The position numbers and the translations under genes are program-made. This document shows, in pieces, positions 22,833 through 31,428 of a stretch of 48,771 bases of DNA. The DNA is from Planctomycetia bacterium (GTDB taxonomy: Bacteria; Planctomycetota; Planctomycetia; Pirellulales; S012-138): the NCBI GenBank assembly GCA_016177915.1, contig JACOUI010000243.1, positions 1 through 48,771 on the forward strand, written 5' to 3'. Below the pieces are notes generated by a model, which did no database searches, was not told the DNA's origin, and saw only the letters and a program-made list of their open reading frames with translations. Position 1 is the stretch's first letter. Each line of letters starts with the position of its first letter.

Positions 22833-25800
22833 TTAAGCCGCTTCGGCGGCCGGCGGCCATTCCTCGTCCGCGCCGTGCGCATAGCGCTCGTCGCGCAGCT
22901 CGCCGTCGAATTCCTCGGCGTCGCTCGCTGAAATCGTCAGCCAGGGCGGCGAATCCGGCGGACCGGCGACCTCGCCCGGTGCGTCGGCGCTTTCAGCCGC
23001 CGCTTCCTGCGCCGCCGCCGACTTCATCTCTTCGCTGGCCACGTAGGGCGGAATCTGAAAGTCGCCGGTCGCGGCCGGCGCCTCGACGAGGAGCGCTCCG
23101 TCGGTGGGCGAGGCGCTTTCGTCGGCCTCTTCTTCCGGATCGAGGATCGTCGTGTCCACGTCGCCCTCGTCTTCCGCTTCCGACAGGTCCATCCACACGC
23201 CCGCCGGCAGCCCGAGGGAGCGGATCGCGTGGACCGGCTCCGCCACAGGCTCAAAGGGCACGGAGGCAACTTCGTCCGCCGGCTCGGGAGCGGGCGAAGC
23301 TTCGTCGCCGGCGTCGTCGAGGGTGTGCACCGGCGTCTTCAGCTTGCGGAACAACGTGCAGAGGTGTTCGTGGCAAGTGAGAAGGAGCACTTGCCGGCCC
23401 TGCGCCGCGAAGTCGCGCAACACCTCCGCCGCCGCCCTGGCCCGGGGCGCGTCGAAGTTCACGAGCACGTCGTCCAACAAAAGCGGCAATCGCGCCCCGC
23501 GCCGCTCCAGCGTACGCACGAGGGCCAGCCGCAGACAGAGATAAAGCTGCTCGCGGGCGGCGTTACTAAGCACGTCGATCGGCACGCTCTGCCCGTCGGC
23601 CGTGTCCACCCGCAACAGCCGCTCGCCAAGGGGCGCCCAGACGCGCGTGTACTTGCCCAGCGTGACGCGGGCGAAATGGCCCGAGGCCTCGCGGAGCGTT
23701 TCGGGCTGGCGCTCGGTCTCGTAGAGGTGGCGGATGGTATCCAGGAGCAGGCTGGCCGCCGCGAGCACCTGCCAGCGCTCGAGGGCCTTTCGGAGCTGCT
23801 GCTCGACGACGCCCAATTCGAGCTGTTGGGCGGCGAGCTGGCGGTCGTCGGCCAGGCGGCGGATTTCGTGATCGACCTGGGCCCGGTTTTCCAGGCACTT
23901 GCGCAGCTTCTCGGCGCTGGCTTCGTGCTGCGCCAGAAGCTCGTCGCGGCGCTGCTGCAAGTCGGCCGGGGCCGAGCGTTCCAGAAGTTCGCGCACGGCG
24001 GCCTCGCTGACGTGCTCGTTGAACGACGCGGCGATCTCGCGGTTGAGCGAAGCCAGCTCGTCGCGCAGCGTCACGTACTGCGCCGACAGGTCCAGCCGCT
24101 GCGCGAAGTCGCGGCGGTCGAAGGCGCCGGCCCGCGAGTACAGGGCCAACCTCCGCCGGGCAAGCTGGCGGATGCGGGCGTGGAGCCGGCCGCGTTGCCG
24201 GCGCCAGGCGCGGAGCCGGCGTCGCGCCGGCGTCAGGGACAACGACGGGTCCGAAACCTGCGGAGCGGATCCGGCGACGTGCGGAAGCCGAGCCAGACGT
24301 TCGGACAAATCGCCTTCGGTCGCGGGAAGCCCGGCGTCGCACAGGGCCGCATCGAGGCGCTGCTCCCATTGGGCGTACGACGCTCGCGCTTCCGCCAGCT
24401 CGGTTTGGCGGCGCGCCAGGCCCTCGGCCAGGCGGGCGGCGTGCTTGACGTGCCGCAGCAGCCGCCGCGCGTCGGCCGGCGACAGGCCCTTGGGCAGGCC
24501 CAGGGCCGTCACGGCTTCGCGCCAGCGCTGGGCCGCTTCGATCATCGCGCGGCGGAGCGGTTCGACGTCTTGCGGGGAGACCGGCCCGTCGCGATGCGTC
24601 GCCAGCGTCACCTCCGGCTCGGGCGCCGTCGCCTCGGGCAACGTAGGGGGCGCCTCGGCTTCCTTGGCCGGCGGTTCCGCCTGCCCCGTGCTCTCGCGCA
24701 GCCGGAACAGCTCGTCTTCAGCGTCCTTCAGGCGGACGGTGATCGGTCCGCCGCCGTCGGGAATGCGCTCGTCGAGAGTCGTGTGCTCTTCCTCGGCCGC
24801 CGCCAAGAACCGCTTCAGCTCCTGCTGCTCCAGTGTGCATTCGTCGTAGAGGCTCGCGTTGCGCCGCTCGAGCCAGAACTTCGCGCCGGGGGCGCCGGCC
24901 GCCAGCAGCAGGCCAAGAATTCCCGCCAGAGCGCCCCACGACAAAAAGATCGCGGCCAGGAAAAACATCGCCCCCAGCGCCGCGGCCGCCACGAGGCCGA
25001 TGAACACCGGCTTGGGGAGAATTTGATTGTGCAGCAGGTGCACGCACTCTTCGTCCACGTCGGCCAGGTCCAGCTTGAGCTTCTCGATCTTCTTTTCGGA
25101 TTCCAGGAGCGCCTTGAGGTCCGCGACGCGCCGGCCCCCGCGGTCGATGCGCGACTGGACGTCCCGGTCGATGGGAGCCGGCGCCGGCCCGCGAACGGGA
25201 CGCGCGGTCACAACGCGCCGCGGCTCGATTCGCGGCGGGTCTTGGACCGGGCGAGGATGATCTGCTCGGGCTTCGCTTCCTGTCTTGCCAGAGGCGGCGG
25301 CCTTCCAGGCGGTGCGGGCCCGGATGTACGACTTCGCCAGCGGCCGGAGGGCCTGCATGTCGTCCGGCGAGAGGTTGTCGGCCACGTCGGCTGCGATTCC
25401 CTCCGGCAGCGCGCTGCGTTCGGCCTCGAGCCGCGCGGTCGTTTTCTCGATGATCCCTTTCAGGGCGCGGATGCGATCTTGTTGCGCTAGCGCCCACTCG
25501 CGCTTTTCCGCCAGCTCCGCAAGCTGCGTCGCATCGACCGGCGGCTTCGTCGTCGATTGCCCGATGGGCGCCGATTGCCGCAGCTCCTCCCGCGCAGTGC
25601 GCCAGCGCGACTGCAACTCTTTGAGACGCTCGCGGTGCCGGGCGATCCGGCGGTCGAAAAACGCCAGCCGCGTGCGGGCGCCCTCCGGCACGACCTGCAC
25701 GGCGCCCAGCGTCTCAAGCTGCGACTGCAGCGTGGCCTTGCGTTTCCACTTGTCGCGCAGCGAGAGCGCGGTTTCGATCGTCCAGGCCTCGCGCTTCAGC

Positions 25801-26528
25801 CGCGACGAATCGAGCTGAAGATGCCGCGATTGCTCTTGAAGCTGCCTCTGTCGGCCCACGCGCTCCACGAACGCCTGCCCCTGTGCCGAAAGCGCCTCGA
25901 TCTCGGCCGCCAGCGATTCCCGGCGGTGCAAGAGCACCTCGACTTGCGAGGGATCGCGTGCCGCGTCGCCGTGGTGGTGCCCGTTCGATTGTGCCTGCCC
26001 TTCCGGCGGCGCCAGCCAGAGCAGTTTCTCGCGCTCGGCCTTCAGCTCGCGCAGCACCTCGCCCAGCGAGACGCGGTCCAGGCCGCCCGTCAGGTCGTAG
26101 AGCCGCACGGCCGCCTGCTCGTCGTCCAGGAGGCGCAGCTCGTGAAGCTGATCGAGCCCCAGGCAGAAGACGTTGGCGAACGTCGGCTCATCGACGGTTC
26201 CCAATAGGTCCGACAGCTTCCGCGGTTCGCCGGCCGGATCGAGCGGCACGACGGCCGCGTCGTCGCCCACCTCCGACCGCCAGCGCCGGATGCGCAGGTC
26301 GCCGCCCGCGGTTTCCACGTCGATCCAGCCGCCCGCCCCGGACGGCGGCAGAAACCGTTGGTGCTCCCCCTCCGAAAACCCGAACAACACGCCGCGCAGG
26401 AACCACAGGGCGGTGCTTTTTCCGGACTCGTTGGGCCCGTAAATGACCGACAGGCCGTCGCCCAGGCCACTAAGCCGCAGGCCGCTCCACACGCCGCACT
26501 CTTCGACGTTGATGCGCGTGATCTTCAT
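22833..26528 (-). CDS. YhaN-like SMC/Rad50-type AAA ATPase
   Basis: A 1231-residue ATPase of the RecF/RecN/SbcC superfamily, closest in layout to YhaN. Residues 1-60 hold the N-terminal strand plus Walker A GPNESGKST (31-39). Long coiled-coil-rich arms follow (about 190-480 and 580-960). A central double hydrophobic segment at about 508-548 (LVAAAALGAMFFLAAIFLSW, then a second span) suggests membrane attachment, a known YhaN feature. A YLCLRLALVRTLE signature-like stretch is followed by Walker B LPLLLDDVLVNFD near residue 1014 and by a D-loop/switch region ending LLLTCHEH. About 170 Glu/Asp/Pro-rich residues follow to the end. Its ATG overlaps the stop of the phosphoesterase (ATGA), so the two are a coupled operon and probably a DNA-end processing complex. 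Confidence 0.9.
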   Translation of the reverse strand: MKITRINVEECGVWSGLRLSGLGDGLSVIYGPNESGKSTALWFLRGVLFGFSEGEHQRFLPPSGAGGWIDVETAGGDLRIRRWRSEVGDDAAVVPLDPAGEPRKLSDLLGTVDEPTFANVFCLGLDQLHELRLLDDEQAAVRLYDLTGGLDRVSLGEVLRELKAEREKLLWLAPPEGQAQSNGHHHGDAARDPSQVEVLLHRRESLAAEIEALSAQGQAFVERVGRQRQLQEQSRHLQLDSSRLKREAWTIETALSLRDKWKRKATLQSQLETLGAVQVVPEGARTRLAFFDRRIARHRERLKELQSRWRTAREELRQSAPIGQSTTKPPVDATQLAELAEKREWALAQQDRIRALKGIIEKTTARLEAERSALPEGIAADVADNLSPDDMQALRPLAKSYIRARTAWKAAASGKTGSEARADHPRPVQDPPRIEPRRVVTARPVRGPAPAPIDRDVQSRIDRGGRRVADLKALLESEKKIEKLKLDLADVDEECVHLLHNQILPKPVFIGLVAAAALGAMFFLAAIFLSWGALAGILGLLLAAGAPGAKFWLERRNASLYDECTLEQQELKRFLAAAEEEHTTLDERIPDGGGPITVRLKDAEDELFRLRESTGQAEPPAKEAEAPPTLPEATAPEPEVTLATHRDGPVSPQDVEPLRRAMIEAAQRWREAVTALGLPKGLSPADARRLLRHVKHAARLAEGLARRQTELAEARASYAQWEQRLDAALCDAGLPATEGDLSERLARLPHVAGSAPQVSDPSLSLTPARRRLRAWRRQRGRLHARIRQLARRRLALYSRAGAFDRRDFAQRLDLSAQYVTLRDELASLNREIAASFNEHVSEAAVRELLERSAPADLQQRRDELLAQHEASAEKLRKCLENRAQVDHEIRRLADDRQLAAQQLELGVVEQQLRKALERWQVLAAASLLLDTIRHLYETERQPETLREASGHFARVTLGKYTRVWAPLGERLLRVDTADGQSVPIDVLSNAAREQLYLCLRLALVRTLERRGARLPLLLDDVLVNFDAPRARAAAEVLRDFAAQGRQVLLLTCHEHLCTLFRKLKTPVHTLDDAGDEASPAPEPADEVASVPFEPVAEPVHAIRSLGLPAGVWMDLSEAEDEGDVDTTILDPEEEADESASPTDGALLVEAPAATGDFQIPPYVASEEMKSAAAQEAAAESADAPGEVAGPPDSPPWLTISASDAEEFDGELRDERYAHGADEEWPPAAEAA

Positions 26529-27781
26529 GCACCCTTCTCCTTGCCGCCCAGGACGTCCACGCCCAAAGAGACGACCTGATCGAGGATCTTCCGCCGCGCG
26601 TGCGGGTCATCCAGCAGCGTCACGTGCCGCAGCGTCTCGACCTGGGTCGATGCGCCCGCCGCGCCGGACTCGCCGCCTCCCAGCATCGGCGACAGGTCGA
26701 TCGGCTCGGCCGCGGCCTGCCACGCGCGCACGCCCCGCAAAAAGTCGCCCAGGAACGTTTCTTCCTCGTACCACGACTCCGGGAACGCCGCGGGCGGCTC
26801 CGCCGTGATCGAGACGCTCCACGCCCGGCCCGGTCCTTGTCCGAACGTCTCGCGCAGCGACTTCAGCACGGCCTGGTCCAGGCCCTCGCGGCGCAGGGCG
26901 CGCAGGAGCGGGCCGCGTCCGTGGATGGAAAACGAAACCAGAAAGCGCATTTCCTTGTCGCCGGCCAGAAGCGTCTGCAGCTTGTCGTGCAACAGCAGCT
27001 CGAAAAGGTCGCGGTCCGTCGAGTCGTCGATCGTCAGGGACTCGCACTGCCAGCGCAAAACGTCGGTGGGCAGGAACTTCGTCTGCGGACGGCCTTCCGG
27101 ATCGACTTCGACGAGCGTGCAGCCGTGCGGACCGGTCTCCAGCGGCTGCCGGGCCTGCGGCGAGCCGGACCAGTGAGCGACGTGCTTGCCGGCGAAAAGC
27201 GTGGTGGCCGAATGTTGACCGCCCAAGGCCCAGTAGTGGATTTGCCTCGCGCGGAGCGGCTCTTCGTCGGCCGTGCCGTGGGCGACGGCGATGGTCAGCA
27301 GGCCGTCCGGATCGGGATGAAACTCGTGCGCGCGGACGGCGCGCGCCTTGTGGCGGCTCGTGCCGGCGATGCGGGCGACGGCCTTGCCGCGGCGGCGGCA
27401 GATGTGCTCCTCGACGCGGCCGGCCGCGAAGCGATGGACGTTGTCCGGCAGCGCCAGGCCGTCCGGCCAGCGGTCGGGAGGATCAACGCCGCCGCCGGCC
27501 CAATAGACGGGAATGTCCAGGTCCGCCAGGCGGCGGAATTGCTCGACGAGAAACCACGACCCGCGCGGCCCGGCCGCCCGCCAATCGACGACGTCCCCCG
27601 CCAGCACGACCAGGTCCACGGAGTGCTCGGCGGCCAGGTCGAAGACGCGCGTGGCGGCCTGGTAGGGGGCCTCGACGAGCTTCTCGCGCCAGTGCTCCGG
27701 CACGTCGGCCATGCCGTAGGGCGGCTGCTCCAGGTGCAGATCGCTGGCGTGAACGAAGCGCATGACAGGGTCGGTCGACAT
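26525..27781 (-). CDS. SbcD/YhaO-like metallophosphoesterase with altered metal motifs
   Basis: A 418-residue partner of the YhaN-like ATPase. The calcineurin-type motifs start normally, with DLH (Asp14, His16) and AGDVVDW (62-66). Where SbcD/Mre11 have GNHD there is GGGVD (96-100). AVAHG keeps a His (168). The usual GHxH reads GGQH (187-190). The block WSGSPQARQPLETGPHGCTLVEVD (in pieces) matches the Mre11/YhaO family, as does FELLLHDKLQTLL in the C-terminal part. The ATG at 27781 is preceded by AGGAGG; upstream codons are rejected. If active, it would be a DNA exonuclease or endonuclease, but the missing Asn-His pair makes nuclease activity doubtful. Confidence 0.85.
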   Translation of the reverse strand: MSTDPVMRFVHASDLHLEQPPYGMADVPEHWREKLVEAPYQAATRVFDLAAEHSVDLVVLAGDVVDWRAAGPRGSWFLVEQFRRLADLDIPVYWAGGGVDPPDRWPDGLALPDNVHRFAAGRVEEHICRRRGKAVARIAGTSRHKARAVRAHEFHPDPDGLLTIAVAHGTADEEPLRARQIHYWALGGQHSATTLFAGKHVAHWSGSPQARQPLETGPHGCTLVEVDPEGRPQTKFLPTDVLRWQCESLTIDDSTDRDLFELLLHDKLQTLLAGDKEMRFLVSFSIHGRGPLLRALRREGLDQAVLKSLRETFGQGPGRAWSVSITAEPPAAFPESWYEEETFLGDFLRGVRAWQAAAEPIDLSPMLGGGESGAAGASTQVETLRHVTLLDDPHARRKILDQVVSLGVDVLGGKEKGA

Positions 27782-28124
27782 CGGGGCCTCCTTGCACCGG
27801 TCGAGAGTAACGGGCCGCGGGAGTGTACCGGCCGGCGGGGCCGAGGCCAACAGAGGATGTAGGACGGCCCTTCCGGGCCGTCGCTTGAATGACCGCCTGG
27901 AAAGCCCCTAGAAAGCACCGCTGTCGGCGCAGGCAGGCAGTTGTGCCGGGGCCGTCGATGGACGTGCGAACCGTCGGTTCTGCCCAAAAACGCGCAGGGC
28001 CGCATGATTGCGGTTTGTTTTTCATCCGCAATAATAGGGCCGATCGCGGCTCCAGCCCGGAGGGCCGCGACGACGCCTTTCCCTTTCGCCCGGTCGGTTC
28101 ACATTTCCACGGGAGTATCACACC
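27782..28124. other. Divergent intergenic region with repeat and possible promoter
   Basis: 343 bases between the YhaO-like and ACT-like genes. It contains a decayed family-A repeat (27859-27911) and, at 28007-28032, an inverted repeat ATTGCGG...CCGCAAT that overlaps a TTGCGG/TAATAG promoter-like pair facing the ACT-like gene. No gene is seen. Confidence 0.45.
27859..27911. repeat. Family-A palindromic repeat, degenerate right end
   Basis: A GTAGGACGGCCcttccgggcc left half like the copy at 5255. The right half is changed (gaccgcctggaaagcccc instead of ggcctggaaaggccgtcctac), so the terminal CCTAC is lost. Confidence 0.8.
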
Positions 28125-28550
28125 ATGGCCTTGAAAGTTGCAAAGCTCGATCTGTGGAGCGCCGAAATCACCGACCAGCCCGCCGGCCTGGCCAGCAAGC
28201 TCGAGGGCCTGGCGGCCGCCAAGGTCGACCTGTCGTTCCTCTTCGCCCGCCGGCAGCCGGAAAAGCCGGGTTCGGGCCTCGTGTTCGTGGGGGGCATCAA
28301 AGGGGCCAAGGCCACGAAGGCGGCCCGGGCGGCCGGGTTTGCGCCGGCGGCGAGCGTCTTCGGCCTGCGGGTGGAGGGCCCGAACAGGCCGGGGGCGGCC
28401 CATGCCGCGCTGGCGGCGGTGGCTGCGGGGGGGCTCAACCTGCGGGGCGTCTCGGCTTCGTCGACCGGCAGGCGCTACGTGGCCTGCCTGGCGTTCGACA
28501 GCGCCGACGACGCGGCGCGGGGGCAGAAGCTGCTGGCGAAGGTGAAGTAG
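28125..28550 (+). CDS. Small ACT-domain-like protein
   Basis: A 141-residue protein with two ACT-like beta-alpha-beta-beta-alpha-beta halves. First half: KVAKLDLWSAEITDQPAGLASKLEGL in pieces, to LVFVGGI. Second half: SVFGLRVEGPNRPGAAHAAL, then AAGGLNLRGVSASSTG and RYVACLAFDSADDAARG. The 'pGvaa.ia..L...gInl' pattern matches ACT regulatory domains that bind amino acids, here without a catalytic domain. GGGAG lies upstream of the ATG at 28125. It stands alone. The ligand is unknown. Confidence 0.8.
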   Translation: MALKVAKLDLWSAEITDQPAGLASKLEGLAAAKVDLSFLFARRQPEKPGSGLVFVGGIKGAKATKAARAAGFAPAASVFGLRVEGPNRPGAAHAALAAVAAGGLNLRGVSASSTGRRYVACLAFDSADDAARGQKLLAKVK

Positions 28551-28558
28551 TTCAAGGT

Positions 28559-28620
28559 CCACCTTCAGGCGGTTCTGCCGGAGTCCCGCCTTCAGGCGGT
28601 TCTGTCGGAGTCCCGCCTCG
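28559..28620. repeat. Family-F repeats (CCGCCTTCAGGCGG)
   Basis: Two to three units with the core GGAGTCCCGCCTTCAGGCGG, separated by TTCTGCC/TTCTGTC, directly after the ACT-like gene. The same core is repeated inside the YfhO-like coding sequence at 48331-48455. Confidence 0.85.
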
Positions 28621-28665
28621 TGAAGAGCCGTACATTGACCAGGCAGGCGGTTGGCGAGGCAGGCA

Positions 28666-28923
28666 TCATTTTCGGACGCGCCAGACGTCGAGCACCCTGG
28701 CGATCCGGTCGCCCTCGATGACTTCGTAGTACACGACGAGCGGCCCCACAATGAGTATGCGAGCCGAGCCCGACCGCGACTCACCGACCGACATGGGATC
28801 TCGCCCAAGCACCGTGTCGATGCGGTCGGCCGCCTGAGCGATCGCCGTGCGATCAGTCGCCGCAGTCCACAGGTCCGCGAGACTACCCTCGGCGAGTGGT
28901 TGCCAGACGACGGTATACCTCAT
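28666..28923 (-). CDS. RelE/ParE-family toxin, copy 1
   Basis: An 85-residue protein with the ParE/RelE layout: a first strand MRYTVVWQPLAEG, two helices (LADLWTAATDR, IAQAADRIDTVL), then the strand-rich C-terminus RILIVGPLVVYYEV...RIARVLDVWRV. Family members cleave ribosome-bound mRNA or poison gyrase; which one cannot be told. It overlaps its antitoxin by four bases (ATGA). About 56 of 85 residues equal copy 2 by eye. Confidence 0.88.
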   Translation of the reverse strand: MRYTVVWQPLAEGSLADLWTAATDRTAIAQAADRIDTVLGRDPMSVGESRSGSARILIVGPLVVYYEVIEGDRIARVLDVWRVRK

Positions 28924-29159
28924 GTCCGGCCCAGGCTCTTCCAAATTTCGGCAAGCGGTCGACCGCCCTTTTCCCTTCTTGCCGCTTGCAGCTCTTCTTC
29001 CGTGTGGGGACAGCCATCTTCCGGGCGCGAGATCGCTGTCGATTGGGGCGAAGGGACGAACTGGCCAACGATGCGGCCACTTGCATCGCACAACTCGACA
29101 GGGCCGGCAAAGCCGTACAGCTTGGCGCAAAGTGAATCGTCAATCGTCAATCGTGTCAT
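28920..29159 (-). CDS. Antitoxin of copy 1
   Basis: A 79-residue partner. MTRLTIDDSLCAKLYGFAGP, then VELCDASGRIVGQFVPS form an N-terminal domain seen in antitoxin-like small proteins of planctomycetes and cyanobacteria (from memory). The C-terminal EEELQAARREKGGRPLAEIW stretch (to SLGRT) is probably the toxin-binding helix. It lies first in the operon, as most type II antitoxins do. It is nearly superposable on copy 2. Confidence 0.82.
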   Translation of the reverse strand: MTRLTIDDSLCAKLYGFAGPVELCDASGRIVGQFVPSPQSTAISRPEDGCPHTEEELQAARREKGGRPLAEIWKSLGRT

Positions 29160-29305
29160 GGCAGTAACCGCTAGAGTGCCAAGTGTCGGACGGACAGTGT
29201 ATTATACACTCCCTTACCCGTCGATGAACACTGGCGCAGGTCGCGGGTGTCCGCCCTCGCAGGATGGAGTGGTTTGGACGGCCCGCAGCGACGCTGACAG
29301 CAAGT

Positions 29306-29563
29306 CTAGCTGCTAGTTCGCCAAACCGCGAAAACTCGGGCCGTGCGGTCGGCTTCCGATACGACGAAACGAACGCCGAGGGGTCTCACAATCAAGACGC
29401 GCGTGTTTCCGGTGCGCGATTCACCTTTGGAATCCGGATCGCGAGAGAGGACTGCATCGATTCGGTCGGCCGCGTCGGCAACGGCATGGCGGTCGGTCGC
29501 GGCCGCCCAAAGGTCGGCGAGCTTCGCCTCCGCAGGCGGTTGCCAAACCACGGTGTACTTCAT
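29306..29563 (-). CDS. RelE/ParE-family toxin, copy 2
   Basis: An 85-residue paralogue of the toxin at 28666-28923, about two thirds identical. It shares the YTVVWQP start, LADLW.AATDR and ADRID.VL helices and the RxLIVxPLxV strand. The C-terminus VFAVWRTSS differs. It overlaps its antitoxin start-to-stop by four bases. The ATG at 29563 is used; upstream codons belong to the antitoxin's frame-shifted shadow. Confidence 0.87.
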   Translation of the reverse strand: MKYTVVWQPPAEAKLADLWAAATDRHAVADAADRIDAVLSRDPDSKGESRTGNTRVLIVRPLGVRFVVSEADRTARVFAVWRTSS

Positions 29564-29796
29564 GTACGCCCCAGGCTCTTCCAAATCTCCGCCAACGTGC
29601 GGCCCCCCTTCGTCTTCCGCATCGCCTCCAGCTCTTCTTCCGTGTAGGGACACTCATCCTGCGGCCACAAGGTCGCGGGCTCGCCCGAAGGAAGAAACTT
29701 GCCGACGACGCGACCGCTGTTGTCGCACAGTTCGACCGGGCCGGAAACGCCGTCGAGCTTGGCACAAAGCGAGTCGTCGATGGTCACGCGTGTCAT
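29560..29796 (-). CDS. Antitoxin of copy 2
   Basis: A 78-residue paralogue of the antitoxin at 28920-29159, with the same MTR.TIDDSLCAKL start and the same LAEIWKSLGRT end. The central segment differs most (SGEPATLWPQDECPYTEEEL against PQSTAISRPEDGCPHTEEEL). The ATG at 29796 aligns with the start of copy 1; a longer reading from 29841 is possible but unlikely. Confidence 0.82.
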   Translation of the reverse strand: MTRVTIDDSLCAKLDGVSGPVELCDNSGRVVGKFLPSGEPATLWPQDECPYTEEELEAMRKTKGGRTLAEIWKSLGRT

Positions 29797-29952
29797 GGCA
29801 GCAACCGCGCGGGCAAAGAGTGGCATCCGTGGGACAAACAACTGAATTATACACTCATTGTCCGTGCCGAAGAACCTTTGCGTCCGGCGACTCGGCCCTA
29901 AGAAGGGTCCGCTCGTTCGGACCGCCGCACGGCGACGCTGACAGCCGTTTTC

Positions 29953-29975
29953 GGCAGGCGGGCCGCCTACCCTAC
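29953..29975. repeat. Family-B palindromic repeat
   Basis: GGCAGGCGGGCCGCCTACCC-type copy a few bases after the TGA stop of the 460-residue TPR gene (minus strand). Confidence 0.8.
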
Positions 29976-29977
29976 GT

Positions 29978-31360
29978 TCAACCCCCCGTGTCGTCGCCGC
30001 GGATGCGGTTGAGGAGCCGCACGCGTTCGCCGTGGTCCGGCTCCAATTCCAAAACCAGCTTGTACTGCTGCACCGCCTTCACCCGCTCCTTGGAAAGCCA
30101 CATCGCGTCGCCCAGCGTCAGGTGCAGCCGGGCCGAGAGCGGGTTCGTCGAGACGGCCTTGCTCAGGAACTCCAGGTACTTCGCGTTTTCGCCGCGCTGG
30201 TGGTAGCGATTGGCGACGGTGACGTAGGCGTCGGCCAGCGTGGGCTTGTAGACATCGGGCTGGGCGGCGATGGCCTTGTCCATCCGCGCCAGGTAGGCGT
30301 CGTAGTCGTCCAGGCCCAGCGCCGCCTGCGACCACTGGAACCAGAACAGGCCGGCGTCCTCCTTGGCGACCTTTCCCTGGAGCGTGGCGTAGATGCGGTC
30401 GGCGTTGGCGTAGCGGCGGGCGTTGAGCCAGGTGTTGGCCTCCAGGAAGTGAAGCTGGAAGAGGTCGATGCCCAGCGCTTGCGCCCGCTTCACCTGGAAG
30501 ATGGCCGACCGCGGCTCGGCGACGTAGAACGCGTCCTTTTTGCCGGGGACGGGATCGATCAGGAAGTAGTTGCCCTTGATCTCGCCGGCCTTGCCGCCGA
30601 TGACCTCGGCCGTCGTCACCTTGCCCAGGTAGTTGTGCAGGTTGAAATAAACGCTGGCCAGCTTGAAGTGGTAAACGCCGGAGCTGGTGCCAAGCTGGCC
30701 CGAGGACTCGTAGGACTGGGCCGCCATGGCGAAGCGCTTCTGCGCCAGGTAGATGTTGCCAAGCTGGTAGTGGTCGGCCGCGCTCTTGGGGTTCAATCGC
30801 ACGGCCTCTTCATAATACTTGCCGGCCTTGTCGAACTGCTCCTTCTGGTAGTGGGCCTCGGCCAGCAGGTGATAGACGGGGTAGTCGTGCTTGAACTTGA
30901 GCAGCGGCTCAAGGATCGAGATCACGCGGTCCGGCTGTTTGCGCGGCGAGAGGAGGTCGGCCAATTCGATGGCCGCCTCGACGTGCTCCGGATTGGCCTT
31001 GATGAGGTCCTCGAGAACGGCGAGGGCCTTTTCGGGCTGCTCGGCGTAGCGATGGGCCTTCGCCAGGAGCAGCTTGTAGGTGGTCTTCGTAGGATTGGCG
31101 GCGACGGCCTCGGCCAGCTTCTTGACGGCACCGGTATAGTCGCCCTGGAAGAAGAGCTTGCGGCCGTCTTCAAACAGCTCCTCGGCCTTTTTGGCTTCGG
31201 CGGGGGAGACGGTGGGGGGCGGCGGCTGCGGGGCGGCGGCGGCGGCCTTCGGCGCCGCATTGGCGTCGGCCGTCGCGTCCTGGGCCGGAGAAAGCGGCGA
31301 GACAAGAAGTGCGGCGGTGGCCGTCAGGCCGCAAACGAAGAGTTTCAAGTCGATCGACAT
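29978..31360 (-). CDS. Secreted TPR protein (460 residues)
   Basis: A signal peptide (about residues 1-26) is followed by an Ala/Pro-rich linker, then TPR units. Examples are LFEDGRKLFFQGDYTGAVKK, AVAANPTKTTYKLLLAKAHR, HVEAAIELADLL, YPVYHLLAEAHYQKEQFDKA, KSAADHYQLGNIYLAQKRFA and, near the end, ARLHLTLGDAMWLSKERVKA. A non-TPR insert at about 225-290 (YLGKVTTAEVIGGKAGEIKG then FLIDPVPGKKDAFYVAEPRS) has a strand-rich character. GAGG precedes the ATG at 31360. It follows the 1765-residue TPR gene by 68 bases and is likely cotranscribed. An envelope scaffold role is inferred. Confidence 0.88.
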   Translation of the reverse strand: MSIDLKLFVCGLTATAALLVSPLSPAQDATADANAAPKAAAAAPQPPPPTVSPAEAKKAEELFEDGRKLFFQGDYTGAVKKLAEAVAANPTKTTYKLLLAKAHRYAEQPEKALAVLEDLIKANPEHVEAAIELADLLSPRKQPDRVISILEPLLKFKHDYPVYHLLAEAHYQKEQFDKAGKYYEEAVRLNPKSAADHYQLGNIYLAQKRFAMAAQSYESSGQLGTSSGVYHFKLASVYFNLHNYLGKVTTAEVIGGKAGEIKGNYFLIDPVPGKKDAFYVAEPRSAIFQVKRAQALGIDLFQLHFLEANTWLNARRYANADRIYATLQGKVAKEDAGLFWFQWSQAALGLDDYDAYLARMDKAIAAQPDVYKPTLADAYVTVANRYHQRGENAKYLEFLSKAVSTNPLSARLHLTLGDAMWLSKERVKAVQQYKLVLELEPDHGERVRLLNRIRGDDTGG

Positions 31361-31428
31361 TGCGTGTTCCTCAGCGAATGACTGTCGTTGGGGGCCTGCT
31401 GCGCGGGGACCTCAGCCACGAATTCTTT

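Noticed and set aside
21658-22836. 392-residue plus-strand open frame
   Set aside because: It has no motif, is Arg/Ser-rich, and runs across the compositional patch and an upstream region; the opposite strand has better frames.
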